Shown here: positions 20,181 to 30,128 of the stretch, piece by piece
Layout of the letters: every line of letters starts with the position of its first letter
Numbering within the stretch: position 1 is the first letter of the stretch
Assembly (NCBI GenBank): GCA_002470465.1
Contig: DKMD01000011.1
Span: 62,001-126,000 of the forward strand
DNA length: 64,000 nt
DNA from: Pluralibacter sp. UBA7423
GTDB lineage: Bacteria; Pseudomonadota; Gammaproteobacteria; Enterobacterales; Enterobacteriaceae
Direction: 5' to 3'
Position numbers and translations under genes: made by a program
Notes under the pieces: generated by a model
What the model saw: only the letters and a program-made list of their open reading frames with translations
Told to the model about the DNA's origin: nothing
Database searches by the model: none

Positions 20181-21575
20181 TTATGAGGTCAGCGAAGCAA
20201 CCACTGTTTTACCGCGTCCGGTACGTTTAGCATCATAAAGTGCGTTATCAACAAGGCTTAATAGCAGCGCGCGTTCATGATTATTTTGCGCCACCGCCAG
20301 CGCCCCGGCGCTGAAAGAGAGGTTGATCGTCACTTCACCGATCGTAAAGGGTTGCGAACAGAGTTGGGCGCGCAGCTTGTCTGTGAACGCAACGGCCAGA
20401 TCGGTATCAGACACGGGAAGCAGTAAAAGGAACTCTTCTCCACCCAACCTACCGAGCCTCGGTGGGCCATCGCACTGCCCGCGGATATGTTCGCAGAAAT
20501 AAACCAGCACGTCGTCGCCTGCGGAATGGCCCCAGCGATCGTTGATTTGCTTAAAGTGATCAAGATCGATCATCAGCATCACAAAATGGGTATCATACTG
20601 TTCAGTCTGGCAATTATCGAGGCAGTGCTGGAGATGATCGAGGATCGCCAGTCGGTTATAGCAGCGGGTCAACGCATCGGTGGTCGCCTGAAACGCCAGC
20701 AAATTTTCGGCACGTTTACGCTCGGTAATATCCACACCAATATTCATGATCTCACCATCCGGCAACAGGATATTAGACCACAGCGTGGTAAGCACGACCC
20801 CATCACGGCGGTGCGGATACCATTCGTGCATCTCAAGCGTGGGAGAACAATTGACGGAATCCCTCACTCGTCGTCGCACATCCGGATCAGGGTAAAACAG
20901 CGCCAGCGGATCGGGCTGGTCATTTAATTCCTCCAGCGTCCAGCCAAATACCCGTTCACACTCGCCGTTCCACAACGTGCAGCGATTATGTTTATCAAAC
21001 GAATTCATTAATACCGGCGCTTTATCAAAAAGCATGCGGTACTGGTTAAGAATATTTTTTAATTCGACGGCGGTACGCTGGCGGGAAATAATTTCCGTCA
21101 TCGAATCATGGAGTTTCTCAGCAATGATCTGCGCCACGCTGCGCAAAACGGCGGGCGCTAACAAAGGCTGGTCGAAGGCCAGAAAAAGATAAGCGCGGGC
21201 ATCGTCCTGCATCGGAAATATTCGGCAGAGCACGCCGCATTTTAATTCCTGCGCTAAAGGATTGCCTTCGGAATAAAGCAGCTTGCCGACGTCACGGTGC
21301 CAGCATTTTACGCGCCACGGCGTCTGATGCTTTCGCAGCGCCGCCAGAAGGCGTTCAGCGCTGTCACTCGTCAGCCGTTCGCCCTGCACTTCCAGATGGC
21401 GTAAATCCTCTGACTCCAGCATGATCCAGGAGAGGCGTGCGCCAAAGACATCATGGATAAGCAGCAACACATCGGCAAGTGAGCGATGTGCTGAGAGTCC
21501 AGGCATAACTCTGGCCAGCCGGCGCAGGCAAAGTTCTGCATCGTTAATTGCTGCGTGTAGTTTCTCTTTTTTCAT
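20181..21575 (-). CDS. diguanylate cyclase with GAF-like and PAS domains
   Basis: 464 residues. No membrane segment, so cytoplasmic. An N-terminal region (about 1-165) looks like a GAF-type sensor, followed by a helical linker, a PAS/PAC domain (about 180-300, ending in IMNIGVDITERKRAE), and a C-terminal GGDEF domain with the active-site sequence GRLGGEEFLLLLP. The RxxD inhibitory site expected five residues before GGEEF is not seen, so product inhibition may be absent. It should make c-di-GMP from two GTP. Start at MKKEKLHAA; an earlier in-frame Met exists at 21587. It lies next to pdeC, on the same strand and upstream, and is absent at this place in E. coli K-12. Confidence 0.88.
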   Translation of the reverse strand: MKKEKLHAAINDAELCLRRLARVMPGLSAHRSLADVLLLIHDVFGARLSWIMLESEDLRHLEVQGERLTSDSAERLLAALRKHQTPWRVKCWHRDVGKLLYSEGNPLAQELKCGVLCRIFPMQDDARAYLFLAFDQPLLAPAVLRSVAQIIAEKLHDSMTEIISRQRTAVELKNILNQYRMLFDKAPVLMNSFDKHNRCTLWNGECERVFGWTLEELNDQPDPLALFYPDPDVRRRVRDSVNCSPTLEMHEWYPHRRDGVVLTTLWSNILLPDGEIMNIGVDITERKRAENLLAFQATTDALTRCYNRLAILDHLQHCLDNCQTEQYDTHFVMLMIDLDHFKQINDRWGHSAGDDVLVYFCEHIRGQCDGPPRLGRLGGEEFLLLLPVSDTDLAVAFTDKLRAQLCSQPFTIGEVTINLSFSAGALAVAQNNHERALLLSLVDNALYDAKRTGRGKTVVASLTS

Positions 21576-21630
21576 GGCTTCAATCACAGGTTTGTTAGGG
21601 GCAAAACCTGCAATGAATAAATCAGATACT

Positions 21631-21665
21631 GATTTGCATGATTAAGCACAGGTTAATCATAAATC
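21631..21665. promoter_or_regulatory. inverted repeat upstream of the cyclase gene
   Basis: ATGATTAA (21638-21645) and TTAATCAT (21653-21660) form a perfect 8-bp inverted repeat around GCACAGG; GATTT and AAATC extend it outside. It lies 56-90 bases upstream of the cyclase start, where an operator would be expected. No known site is recognised. Confidence 0.4.
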
Positions 21666-21980
21666 TGTAAGCCAGAGAGAACAAAAAAAAAGTGTGTTGT
21701 CTTAAAAGAATTACAAAATATTAAAATAGCCAATAAAATCAATAGCTGATTGATTGATCGCAAGTAAAATATATTGTCCAGAAAGCATAAGCCAACTATT
21801 TCCCGATGTAAATATTGTACAACCACTTAACTTTCGTGACAGTTTGCTATCTCACTGATATCTCAGTTAACCCCTTTCAAAACGGGCAAAGAATATATTC
21901 TCAATAGCAATAAGTCAGAGAACATTTCGGTCGGTGCCACAGATTTTTTTTACCATACCAGTGGCGAATAAAAGAACAAA

Positions 21981-22027
21981 CGTGATATAGTTCACATTAT
22001 CTTATGAAACGTAAAATACCGTTTCAT
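21981..22027 (+). promoter_or_regulatory. CRP-like site and inverted repeat upstream of yjcB
   Basis: The AT-rich gap 21576-22120 between the cyclase and yjcB has no gene. It carries a near-perfect CRP site CGTGA-TATAGT-TCACA (21981-21996) and, eight bases on, an 8-bp inverted repeat ATGAAACG-N8-CGTTTCAT (22004-22027). Both are 95-140 bases before yjcB. Function is inferred from sequence only. Confidence 0.5.
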
Positions 22028-22120
22028 TGTGTTGATCAATGCCTGCCGATAGCCAGAGTGTGATACACCTGATGAGCCACGTCGTGCTATCCCTGGCTTC
22101 GTTCTTTGAGGGTATGTTTC

Positions 22121-22402
22121 ATGGTTTCTGTTACCACCGGCATGGTTCTCCTGCGCTGGCCGCTCGTGAGCGCCGTACTGATGTTCCTTGCCAGCACGTT
22201 GAAAATTCAGTTCCGTAAATCCGACTATGCCGGGCTGGCGGTTGTTTGCAGCGCTTTTGGCATCGCCGCCGCCTGCTGGTTTGCCACCGGGCTGCTGGGC
22301 ATCACTCTTGTCGACATGACGCTTGTCTGGAACAACATTAAAGATGTGATGATAGAGGTAATGAGCCAGACTCCGCCAGAATGGCCGGTGATGGTGAGCT
22401 AA
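22121..22402 (+). CDS. yjcB: small inner membrane protein YjcB
   Basis: 93 residues, collinear with E. coli YjcB. Two or three hydrophobic stretches (TGMVLLRWPLVSAVLMFLAS, then LAVVCSAFGIAAACWFATGLLG). Function unknown to me. The start at 22121 is set by GAGGG about 8 bases upstream; an in-frame TTG at 22106 is too close to that site. It is divergent-convergent with ssb, with a shared bidirectional terminator between them. Confidence 0.88.
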   Translation: MVSVTTGMVLLRWPLVSAVLMFLASTLKIQFRKSDYAGLAVVCSAFGIAAACWFATGLLGITLVDMTLVWNNIKDVMIEVMSQTPPEWPVMVS

Positions 22403-22430
22403 AAACCTGCTTCAGGCAGTACAAGCCAAC

Positions 22431-22464
22431 AAAAAAGCGCTTCCCGAAGGAAAGCGCTTTTTTT
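22431..22464. terminator. bidirectional terminator between yjcB and ssb
   Basis: AAAAGCGCTT and AAGCGCTTTT arms (22433-22442 with 22452-22461) flanked by A and T runs; it can stop both converging genes. Confidence 0.9.
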
Positions 22465-22498
22465 ATGTGATTTGTCCGTCAGACAATACGGGACATAA

Positions 22499-23026
22499 TC
22501 AGAACGGGATATCGTCGTCGAAATCCATTGGCGGTTCGTTAGACGATGCCGGGGCTGCAGGCTGCTGCGGGCGAGACTGTGCACCACCGCTGAACTGGTT
22601 TCCGCCCTGAGGCTGCTGTGGCTGACCCCAGCCGCCGCCCTGCTGCTGACCGCCACCTGCCGGTGCGCCGCCGCCCTGACGGCCACCGAGCATCTGCATG
22701 GTGCCGCCTACGTTAACCACAACTTCCGTGGTGTATTTTTCAGCGCCGGACTGATCGGTCCATTTACGGGTACGCAGCTGGCCTTCGATATAGACCTGAG
22801 ACCCTTTACGCAGATATTCACCGGCCACTTCCGCCAATTTGCCGAACAGCACAACGCGGTGCCATTCAGTCTGCTCTTTCATTTCGCCGGTCGCTTTATC
22901 ACGCCAGGATTCGGAAGTAGCCAGCGTAATGTTGGCAACTGCGCCACCACTCGGCATGTAGCGTACTTCCGGGTCCTGGCCCAGATTACCGACGAGAATC
23001 ACCTTGTTGACGCCTCTGCTGGCCAT
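22499..23026 (-). CDS. ssb: single-stranded DNA-binding protein
   Basis: 175 residues (E. coli 178). An N-terminal OB fold (about 1-112, [20 protein letters not shown]), a flexible Gly/Gln/Pro-rich linker, and the acidic C-terminal tail MDFDDDIPF that docks repair and replication partners. It binds single-stranded DNA as a tetramer. It is divergent from uvrA with a LexA box between them, so part of its expression is SOS-linked. Confidence 0.98.
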   Translation of the reverse strand: MASRGVNKVILVGNLGQDPEVRYMPSGGAVANITLATSESWRDKATGEMKEQTEWHRVVLFGKLAEVAGEYLRKGSQVYIEGQLRTRKWTDQSGAEKYTTEVVVNVGGTMQMLGGRQGGGAPAGGGQQQGGGWGQPQQPQGGNQFSGGAQSRPQQPAAPASSNEPPMDFDDDIPF

Positions 23027-23174
23027 GATCGTGTCTCCTGAATACGTTTCTTAATAGTGTAAACGCGCGAGTGTACCATTTCCATGCGGCAATTTGCATA
23101 GTTGCGTAGCAGCTTCAGATATCTCACGCGGACTCGACATTATTGCACAGAGAATCAGAGCGCGCATTCCAATA

Positions 23175-23190
23175 CTGTATATTCAAACAG
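23175..23190. promoter_or_regulatory. LexA box between ssb and uvrA
   Basis: CTGT-ATATTCAA-ACAG fits the CTGT-N8-ACAG SOS box and occupies the place of the shared uvrA/ssb operator of E. coli. Confidence 0.93.
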
Positions 23191-23272
23191 GTCAAACTGT
23201 GTCATAATTAGCCGTTTCTGCCGTTTGTCCTTCTGACAAACCCGCATTCCGAGTCTCTACCGGGAAAGGTGA

Positions 23273-26095
23273 ATGGATAAGATCGAAGTTCGGGGCGCCC
23301 GCACCCATAATCTCAAAAACATCAACCTCGTCATCCCTCGCGACAAACTGATCGTCGTGACCGGGCTTTCGGGCTCAGGTAAATCTTCGCTGGCGTTTGA
23401 TACGCTGTATGCCGAAGGGCAGCGGCGCTACGTTGAATCACTCTCTGCTTATGCACGTCAGTTCCTGTCACTGATGGAAAAGCCTGATGTGGACCATATT
23501 GAAGGTCTGTCTCCGGCCATTTCTATTGAGCAGAAGTCCACGTCGCACAACCCGCGTTCCACCGTGGGGACCATTACTGAAATTCACGATTACCTGCGCC
23601 TGCTTTATGCTCGCGTGGGCGAACCGCGCTGCCCCGATCACGACGTGCCGCTGGCGGCGCAAACCGTCAGCCAGATGGTGGATAACGTTCTGTCGCAGCC
23701 AGAAGGCAAACGCCTGATGCTGCTGGCGCCGGTCATCAAAGAGCGTAAGGGCGAGCACACCAAAACGCTGGAAAACCTGGCAAGCCAGGGCTACATCCGC
23801 GCCCGTATCGACGGCGAAGTCTGCGACCTTTCCGATCCGCCGAAGCTTGAATTGCAAAAGAAGCACACCATCGAAGTGGTGATTGACCGCTTTAAGGTGC
23901 GTGACGATCTCACGCAGCGCCTTGCAGAGTCCTTTGAAACCGCGCTGGAGCTCTCCGGCGGCACCGCCATTGTCGCCGATATGGACGACGAGAAAGCGGA
24001 AGAGCTGCTGTTCTCCGCCAACTTTGCCTGCCCGATTTGCGGCTACAGCATGCGCGAACTGGAACCGCGCCTGTTCTCGTTCAACAACCCGGCAGGTGCC
24101 TGTCCGACCTGCGACGGCCTCGGCGTGCAGCAATATTTCGATCCGGATCGCATTATCCAGAACCCGGAGCTTTCCCTGGCAGGCGGCGCCATTCGCGGCT
24201 GGGATCGCCGAAACTTCTACTATTTCCAGATGCTGCGCTCGCTGGCGGAGCATTATGAGTTCGACGTCGAAGCCCCGTGGGGCAGCCTGAGCGCGCACGT
24301 GCAAAAAGTGGTGCTGTACGGTTCAGGAAAAGAGTCGATCGAATTCAAATATATGAACGACCGCGGTGATACTTCCGTGCGCCGCCATCCGTTTGAAGGC
24401 GTGCTGCATAACATGGAGCGCCGCTATAAAGAAACCGAATCTAACGCGGTGCGCGAGGAGCTGGCGAAATTCATCAGCAACCGCCCGTGCGCCAGCTGTG
24501 AAGGCACTCGCCTGAATCGTGAAGCGCGCCATGTGTTTGTGGAAAACACGGCGCTGCCAACCATTTCTGACATGAGCATCGGCCACGCCATGGACTTCTT
24601 CAATAATATGAAGCTGTCCGGCCAGCGCGCAAAAATCGCCGAAAAAGTGCTGAAAGAGATTGGCGATCGCCTGAAGTTTCTCGTTAACGTCGGCCTGAAC
24701 TACCTGACGCTTTCCCGCTCGGCAGAAACGCTCTCCGGCGGTGAAGCTCAGCGTATTCGTCTGGCAAGCCAGATTGGCGCGGGGCTGGTTGGTGTAATGT
24801 ACGTGCTGGATGAGCCGTCCATCGGCCTGCACCAGCGCGATAACGAGCGCCTGCTCGGCACGCTGATTCATTTACGTAATCTCGGTAATACGGTGATTGT
24901 GGTTGAGCACGATGAAGACGCCATTCGCGCGGCAGACCACGTGATCGATATCGGGCCAGGCGCTGGCGTGCACGGCGGTGAAGTGGTTGCAGAAGGCCCG
25001 CTGGAGGCCATCATGGCCGTGCCGGAATCGCTCACCGGCCAGTTCATGAGCGGCAAACGCAAAATCGAAGTGCCAAAAGAGCGCGTGCCTGCGAACCCGG
25101 AAAAAGTCCTGAAGCTGACCGGCGCTCGCGGCAACAACCTGAAAGACGTGACGTTGACGGTGCCGGTTGGCCTGTTCACCTGCATCACTGGCGTATCCGG
25201 CTCAGGTAAATCGACGCTGATTAACGATACGCTGTTCCCGATTGCCCAGCGCGCGCTGAATGGCGCAACCATTGTCGAACCAGCGCCGTACCGCGATATT
25301 AGCGGCCTGGAGCACTTCGATAAGGTCATCGACATCGATCAGAGCCCGATTGGCCGTACGCCGCGTTCCAACCCGGCGACCTATACCGGCGTGTTCACGC
25401 CGGTGCGTGAACTGTTCGCTGGCGTTCCTGAATCCCGTTCGCGCGGATACACGCCAGGTCGTTTCAGCTTTAACGTGCGCGGTGGTCGCTGTGAAGCCTG
25501 CCAGGGCGACGGCGTGATCAAGGTAGAAATGCACTTCCTGCCCGACATCTACGTGCCGTGCGATCAGTGCAAAGGCAAGCGCTATAACCGTGAAACGCTG
25601 GAGATTAAGTACAAAGGCAAAACCATCCACGAAGTGCTGGATATGACCATTGAAGAAGCACGCGAGTTCTTTGATGCCGTACCAGCGCTGGCGCGCAAGC
25701 TGCAAACGTTGATGGACGTGGGCCTGACGTACATTCGCCTGGGACAATCCGCCACCACGCTCTCCGGCGGGGAAGCGCAGCGCGTGAAGCTGGCGCGTGA
25801 GCTGTCAAAACGCGGCACGGGTCAGACGCTGTACATCCTCGACGAACCGACCACCGGTCTGCACTTTGCTGATATTCAGCAACTGCTGGAAGTGCTGCAT
25901 CAACTGCGCGACCAGGGCAACACGATTGTGGTTATCGAGCATAACCTCGACGTGATTAAAACCGCGGACTGGATTGTCGATCTCGGCCCGGAAGGCGGCA
26001 GCGGCGGCGGGGAAATTCTCGTCTCCGGCACGCCTGAAACGGTCGCGGAATGCGAGGCTTCGCACACGGCGCGCTTCCTGAAGCCAATGCTGTAA
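23273..26095 (+). CDS. uvrA: excinuclease ABC subunit A
   Basis: 940 residues, the E. coli length. It is the damage-recognition ATPase of nucleotide excision repair and works as UvrA2 with UvrB. Two ABC ATPase modules: Walker [10 protein letters not shown] at 31-39 and GVSGSGKST near 640, with signature sequences [16 protein letters not shown] and [15 protein letters not shown]. Zinc-finger cysteine pairs are seen in CPICGYSM...CPTC and CEACQGDG...CDQC. The stop codon is directly followed by the stop of convergent yjbR. Confidence 0.99.
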   Translation: MDKIEVRGARTHNLKNINLVIPRDKLIVVTGLSGSGKSSLAFDTLYAEGQRRYVESLSAYARQFLSLMEKPDVDHIEGLSPAISIEQKSTSHNPRSTVGTITEIHDYLRLLYARVGEPRCPDHDVPLAAQTVSQMVDNVLSQPEGKRLMLLAPVIKERKGEHTKTLENLASQGYIRARIDGEVCDLSDPPKLELQKKHTIEVVIDRFKVRDDLTQRLAESFETALELSGGTAIVADMDDEKAEELLFSANFACPICGYSMRELEPRLFSFNNPAGACPTCDGLGVQQYFDPDRIIQNPELSLAGGAIRGWDRRNFYYFQMLRSLAEHYEFDVEAPWGSLSAHVQKVVLYGSGKESIEFKYMNDRGDTSVRRHPFEGVLHNMERRYKETESNAVREELAKFISNRPCASCEGTRLNREARHVFVENTALPTISDMSIGHAMDFFNNMKLSGQRAKIAEKVLKEIGDRLKFLVNVGLNYLTLSRSAETLSGGEAQRIRLASQIGAGLVGVMYVLDEPSIGLHQRDNERLLGTLIHLRNLGNTVIVVEHDEDAIRAADHVIDIGPGAGVHGGEVVAEGPLEAIMAVPESLTGQFMSGKRKIEVPKERVPANPEKVLKLTGARGNNLKDVTLTVPVGLFTCITGVSGSGKSTLINDTLFPIAQRALNGATIVEPAPYRDISGLEHFDKVIDIDQSPIGRTPRSNPATYTGVFTPVRELFAGVPESRSRGYTPGRFSFNVRGGRCEACQGDGVIKVEMHFLPDIYVPCDQCKGKRYNRETLEIKYKGKTIHEVLDMTIEEAREFFDAVPALARKLQTLMDVGLTYIRLGQSATTLSGGEAQRVKLARELSKRGTGQTLYILDEPTTGLHFADIQQLLEVLHQLRDQGNTIVVIEHNLDVIKTADWIVDLGPEGGSGGGEILVSGTPETVAECEASHTARFLKPML

Positions 26096-26446
26096 TTACT
26101 CGAGCTGCTGTCGGACCTCTTCCGGCAGCAGCCCCATCGCCTGCTGATACGACGCATCCACCAGGAAATAAATTTGTGAATCCGGCAGCGAGCCGTCAAG
26201 GTAAACCGTGCTCCAGTGCGCTTTATTGAGATGCTGACTGGGCCTCACGTCGCTGTGCTGCTCACGCAATAATTCCGCGAGTTCCGGGCTGGTTTTCAGC
26301 GAAGTCGCCGGACGGCCCTCCACTTCTTTCACCATCGCAAACAGCACATCCGATACCTTAATTTGCGTGGCCTTCCAGTCGCTGTGCACGCTCTGCTCAG
26401 CCCCCGGTTTATTCATGCAATATTGCAGCAGCTCCGAAATGGTCAT
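26096..26446 (-). CDS. yjbR: MmcQ/YjbR family protein (DUF419)
   Basis: 116 residues (E. coli 118). MmcQ/YjbR fold (CyaY-like double-wing) with the typical HLNKAHWSTVYLDGSLPDSQ block. A DNA-binding role is suggested for the family, not proven. Start MTISELLQ matches E. coli; an upstream in-frame extension (to 26560) is rejected. In E. coli yjbQ lies between yjbR and aphA; here only 110 bases with a terminator separate them. Confidence 0.93.
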   Translation of the reverse strand: MTISELLQYCMNKPGAEQSVHSDWKATQIKVSDVLFAMVKEVEGRPATSLKTSPELAELLREQHSDVRPSQHLNKAHWSTVYLDGSLPDSQIYFLVDASYQQAMGLLPEEVRQQLE

Positions 26447-26518
26447 GGCATTCCCCTGAAGAGACGTGAATCTTTTCTTAGTGTGCAACAAGAAAGGGGA
26501 AAGGGAAACGCTTCTGGT

Positions 26519-26551
26519 CAAAAAAACGGCAACCCCATGAATTGCCGTTTT
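26519..26551 (-). terminator. Rho-independent terminator after aphA
   Basis: On the minus strand: AAACGGCAA/TTGCCGTTT stem (9 bp) followed by Ts, directly after the aphA stop. Confidence 0.85.
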
Positions 26552-26556
26552 CGCTG

Positions 26557-27273
26557 TCAATATTCTGAATTGACGATCACTTCTTCACCGTACGCTCCGG
26601 CATTCGGCAGCGGTTTGTAGGTGGAATTAGAGGCCCGCAGAACGCGGATGCCGCGGGCGCCTGCGTCATGGGCGGCGGTGATGTCATTATCAGAATCGCC
26701 GTAGAAGACCTTGATATTTTTTTCCTGCAGCCACTGCGTTTTGGTGTTCTGATCGGGTTTGTCGCCCGCGAAAATCACCGGATTCATGCTGGCCGCCGGG
26801 ATCAGGAAATCATCCTGCAGCGTTTTGCTGACGGTTTCTGTCTTTGTCTGGCTGCGGCCGGTGACAAAGTAAATGGTATCACCGCGCTTAACGTGCATGG
26901 CGATAAGCGAGCGGGCCACCTCTTTCGGGATGCTGAATTCATCCCAGCCGTTATTCATTTTTTCCCAGAATTCGGGGTTCTTCAGATACGCTTCGCTGTC
27001 CGGCGACCAGATTTTTTTCCCACGCCAAAAGCCCGGGCTCGAGAAAAGCACCGTGTCATCGATATCAAAACCGACGGCTATCGGTGAGCGACCTAATAGA
27101 CTGTTTTCGATCTGCGCCACCGAAACCCAATGGATCGGCGCCTGTTCGGCGAGTTTTGCGACATTTGTCCCCGCATAAAGCGGAGAAGGTGATGAGGCGT
27201 GAGCATCGACAACGGTGCTGTTTACGGTAAACAACAAGCAGATAGCGCTGAACGCTAAAGTAACCTTGCGCAT
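26557..27273 (-). CDS. aphA: class B acid phosphatase AphA
   Basis: 238 residues. A signal peptide (about 1-25, ending near VVDAHA) sends it to the periplasm. HAD-superfamily class B motifs: FDIDDTVL with nucleophile Asp70 and Asp72, then [14 protein letters not shown], and [20 protein letters not shown] near the C-terminus for magnesium. It removes phosphate from nucleotides and organic phosphomonoesters. Monocistronic, with its own terminator. Confidence 0.97.
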   Translation of the reverse strand: MRKVTLAFSAICLLFTVNSTVVDAHASSPSPLYAGTNVAKLAEQAPIHWVSVAQIENSLLGRSPIAVGFDIDDTVLFSSPGFWRGKKIWSPDSEAYLKNPEFWEKMNNGWDEFSIPKEVARSLIAMHVKRGDTIYFVTGRSQTKTETVSKTLQDDFLIPAASMNPVIFAGDKPDQNTKTQWLQEKNIKVFYGDSDNDITAAHDAGARGIRVLRASNSTYKPLPNAGAYGEEVIVNSEY

Positions 27274-27390
27274 AATTTTCCCTGAATCATCCGATTGTTA
27301 TTATTGGAAAGTGTTGAGACGTCAAAAATCAACCTGACCTTAACCGTGATGCAGGATGAATGAAAGGAATATATGGATTGGATGCCATAG

Positions 27391-27427
27391 AAAAAGGTGA
27401 TGATCACAATCAGGTTCTCATCACCTT
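27391..27427 (-). terminator. Rho-independent terminator after tyrB
   Basis: On the minus strand: 10-bp perfect stem AAGGTGATGA/TCATCACCTT, 14-base loop, then Ts; 53 bases after the tyrB stop. Confidence 0.85.
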
Positions 27428-27479
27428 GCAGAAAGGCTGCCAGGGCTCCTTAAAACAGAGCGCCAAAGTCAGTAAGTAC

Positions 27480-28673
27480 TTACATCACAGCGGAGAACGC
27501 CTGGGCTACGCGCTGAACGTTGCGGGAGTTCAGGCCTGCCACGCACATGCGGCCGCTGGCAATCAGGTAAACGCCAAACTCTTCACGCAGGCGCTCCACC
27601 TGGGCGGCGCTCAGGCCGGTATAGCTGAACATGCCGCGCTGCTTCAGCAGGTAATCGAAATTACCCTCAGGCATGGTCTGCTTCAGCACGTTCACCAGCT
27701 CCTGGCGCATTGCCAGAATACGAGTGCGCATGGCTTCTACTTCCGCCAGCCAGGAGGCCTTGAGCTTCGCATCATTCAATACGGCAGAAACCACCTGCGC
27801 CCCGAAATTCGGCGGGCTGGAGTAGTTGCGGCGCACGGTTGCTTTCAGCTGACCCAGCACGCGGCCTGCGGTATCGCTGTCCTCACACACCACGGACAGG
27901 CCGCCGACGCGTTCACCGTACAGCGAGAAAATTTTAGAAAAGGAGTTGCTGACCAGCACCGGCAGGCCTGCGCTCGCAATGGTGCGAATAGCCCAGGCAT
28001 CTTCCTCCATGCCTGCGCCAAAGCCCTGGTAGGCGATGTCGAGGAACGGAATCAGGTTGCGCGCTTTCAGTACTTCCGTGACGGCATCCCACTGCGCATT
28101 AGTCAGATCGGCCCCGGTCGGGTTATGGCAGCATGGGTGCAGCAACACGATGTCTTTTTCCGGCAGCGTACTCAGCTTTTCCAGCAGCGCGTCAAAACGC
28201 ACGCCGTTCGTTTCGGCATCAAACCAAGGGTAAGTGCTTACTTCGAAGCCAGCACCTTCAAAGATGGCGATGTGGTTTTCCCAGGTCGGATCGCTGACCC
28301 ACACTTTCGAGCCAGGGAAATAGTGCCTGAGGAAATCAGCGCCCACTTTCAGCGCGCCAGAACCCCCCAGTGTCTGAATAGTGGCCACACGTTTCTGTTG
28401 CAGGACCGGATGGTCTGCCCCAAACAGCAGCGGCGCAACGCCGTTACGATAGGTGTTAAGCCCTTCCATCGGCAGATAAACCGATGCGCCATGCGGCTGG
28501 GCATTCAGTTGTGCTTCAGCTTCAGTAACCGCCTGTAATTGCGGAATAATGCCGTCTTCGTTGTAGTACAGGCCAATGCTGAGGTTCACTTTGTCACTGC
28601 GGGGATCTTCTTTGAATTTTTCCATCAGCGAGAGGATGGGATCGCCTGCGTAGGCGTCGACGTTCTGAAACAC
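27480..28673 (-). CDS. tyrB: aromatic amino acid aminotransferase
   Basis: 397 residues, the E. coli length. A class I PLP aminotransferase that makes tyrosine, phenylalanine and leucine from their keto acids with glutamate. The PLP lysine is in [20 protein letters not shown], and [13 protein letters not shown] and the C-terminal GRMCVAGLN (Arg for the substrate carboxylate) are present. E. coli tyrB is repressed by TyrR; I did not see a clear TGTAAA-N6-TTTACA box in the 166 bases upstream. Confidence 0.97.
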   Translation of the reverse strand: MFQNVDAYAGDPILSLMEKFKEDPRSDKVNLSIGLYYNEDGIIPQLQAVTEAEAQLNAQPHGASVYLPMEGLNTYRNGVAPLLFGADHPVLQQKRVATIQTLGGSGALKVGADFLRHYFPGSKVWVSDPTWENHIAIFEGAGFEVSTYPWFDAETNGVRFDALLEKLSTLPEKDIVLLHPCCHNPTGADLTNAQWDAVTEVLKARNLIPFLDIAYQGFGAGMEEDAWAIRTIASAGLPVLVSNSFSKIFSLYGERVGGLSVVCEDSDTAGRVLGQLKATVRRNYSSPPNFGAQVVSAVLNDAKLKASWLAEVEAMRTRILAMRQELVNVLKQTMPEGNFDYLLKQRGMFSYTGLSAAQVERLREEFGVYLIASGRMCVAGLNSRNVQRVAQAFSAVM

Positions 28674-28800
28674 GCGATGATTCTCCAGGGTTATACAGGG
28701 CAGGAATCACCACAATAAACCGGATGGAGGGGAAGATCGAGAGGATGTTGGGATCGAAGACTTGCGATGACAGATGGCGGCCTGTTAAGTCAGTAAACCT

Positions 28801-28832
28801 CGTAGGCCCGGTCAGCAGAGCGTCACCGGGCA
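28801..28832. repeat. single REP-like unit between tyrB and alr
   Basis: GTAGGCCCGGTCAGCAGAGC followed by GTCACCGGGCA resembles one REP unit, downstream of alr; no partner unit is seen. Confidence 0.65.
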
Positions 28833-28839
28833 CAAAAGG

Positions 28840-29922
28840 CTATTCGTCGAGATACTTCATCGCCACCCTTGACGTCAGTCGCGTGATAAGTTCGTAAGCA
28901 CTCACTTTTGTTATTTCGGCAATGCGCTCCACCGGCAGACCATCGCCCCAAAGAATAACCGGATCGCCGGCCTTTTCCTGGGCTTCCGGTCCTAAATCCA
29001 CGCAGATCATATCCATCGCCACGCGGCCGACCATCGGCACTTCCCGGCCGTTTACCAGCACTGGCGTGCCAGACGGTGCTGCACGCGGGTAACCGTCGCC
29101 GTAGCCCATCGCCACCACGCCAAGGCACGTGTCCCGCTCGCTTGTCCAGGTACCGCCGTAGCCCACGGGCTCACCTGCTTTATGATCGCGTACAGCGATC
29201 AGGCTTGAGGTCAGCGACATCACCGGCCTGAAGCCAAAATCCGTGCCCCATGGTTTTCCTTCGAGTGGCGATACGCCATACAGAATAATGCCAGGGCGCA
29301 CCCAGTCAAAATGGGACTGCGGGAACAGCAAGATACCGCCAGAGGCGGCGATAGAACGCTGGCCCGGCTTGCCTTCGGTGAAGGTGTTGAAGATATCCAG
29401 CTGCCGCTCGGTCGCACCGCATTCCGGTTCGTCTGCACGTGCGAAGTGGCTGACCACGTTTACCGGCTGGCGCACATTTTTGCACTGGCACAGGCGCTGA
29501 TAAAAGGCATTCGCCTCTTCCGGGCGCACACCCAGGCGGTGCATACCCGTATCGAGCTTCATCCAGACGGTCACTGGTTCAGGTAACGTGGCCTGCTCCA
29601 GCGCTTCGAGCTGCTCAAGGTTGTGGATGGCGGTTTGCATCCCCTGCACGGAAATAACCGGTAAATCTTCGGCGTTGAAGAACCCTTCCAGCAGGAGAAT
29701 CGGCTGAACGATACCGCCAGCCCGCAGGTGCAGCGCCTCTTCCAGGCGAGCGACGCCGAAGGCATCGGCATCAGGGAGCGTTCGCGCGGTCTCAAGAAGA
29801 CCGTGTCCGTAGGCGTTCGCTTTCACCACCGCAACCAGCTTACTGGCGGGAGCCAGTTCACGCAGGCGTTGCAGGTTGTGTCGCAGAGCGCGGCGGTTAA
29901 TCACTACAGTTGCCGCTTGCAT
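28840..29922 (-). CDS. alr: alanine racemase (biosynthetic)
   Basis: 360 residues (E. coli 359). It interconverts L- and D-alanine for peptidoglycan. The PLP-binding Lys34 is in [12 protein letters not shown]; an N-terminal TIM barrel is followed by a C-terminal beta domain ([20 protein letters not shown]). dnaB lies upstream on the same strand, with a REP pair between, as in E. coli. Confidence 0.98.
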   Translation of the reverse strand: MQAATVVINRRALRHNLQRLRELAPASKLVAVVKANAYGHGLLETARTLPDADAFGVARLEEALHLRAGGIVQPILLLEGFFNAEDLPVISVQGMQTAIHNLEQLEALEQATLPEPVTVWMKLDTGMHRLGVRPEEANAFYQRLCQCKNVRQPVNVVSHFARADEPECGATERQLDIFNTFTEGKPGQRSIAASGGILLFPQSHFDWVRPGIILYGVSPLEGKPWGTDFGFRPVMSLTSSLIAVRDHKAGEPVGYGGTWTSERDTCLGVVAMGYGDGYPRAAPSGTPVLVNGREVPMVGRVAMDMICVDLGPEAQEKAGDPVILWGDGLPVERIAEITKVSAYELITRLTSRVAMKYLDE

Positions 29923-29990
29923 TTGAATTCCTTGAAAAATATTTGCTTTGATGACCGGACTCAGATGACTGACTGCCCGTTACTCCATTT

Positions 29991-30094
29991 TGCCGGATGG
30001 CGGCATGAATGCCTTATCCGGCCTACAAAACTCTTCAATTTCAGATAATCGCCCGAATCTCGTAGGCCTGATAAGCGAAGCGCCATCAGGCAAT
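29991..30094. repeat. REP pair between dnaB and alr
   Basis: Inverted units of the GCCGGATGGCGGC...CTTATCCGGCCTAC class (29991-30026) and GTAGGCCTGATAAGCG...GCCATCAGGCAATG class (30062-30094). Confidence 0.88.
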
Positions 30095-30128
30095 GGGGCT
30101 TTGCCCTCAGTCTTCTGATTAGCGGTCG

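Noticed and set aside
22004..22027. ATGAAACG-N8-CGTTTCAT as a Rho-independent terminator
   Set aside because: The stem is AT-rich and no T run follows; it lies upstream of yjcB, not after a gene.
27360..28538. 392-codon open frame on the plus strand opposite tyrB
   Set aside because: It is antisense to tyrB, has a His/Gln-rich composition typical of shadow frames, and no ribosome binding site or known domain.
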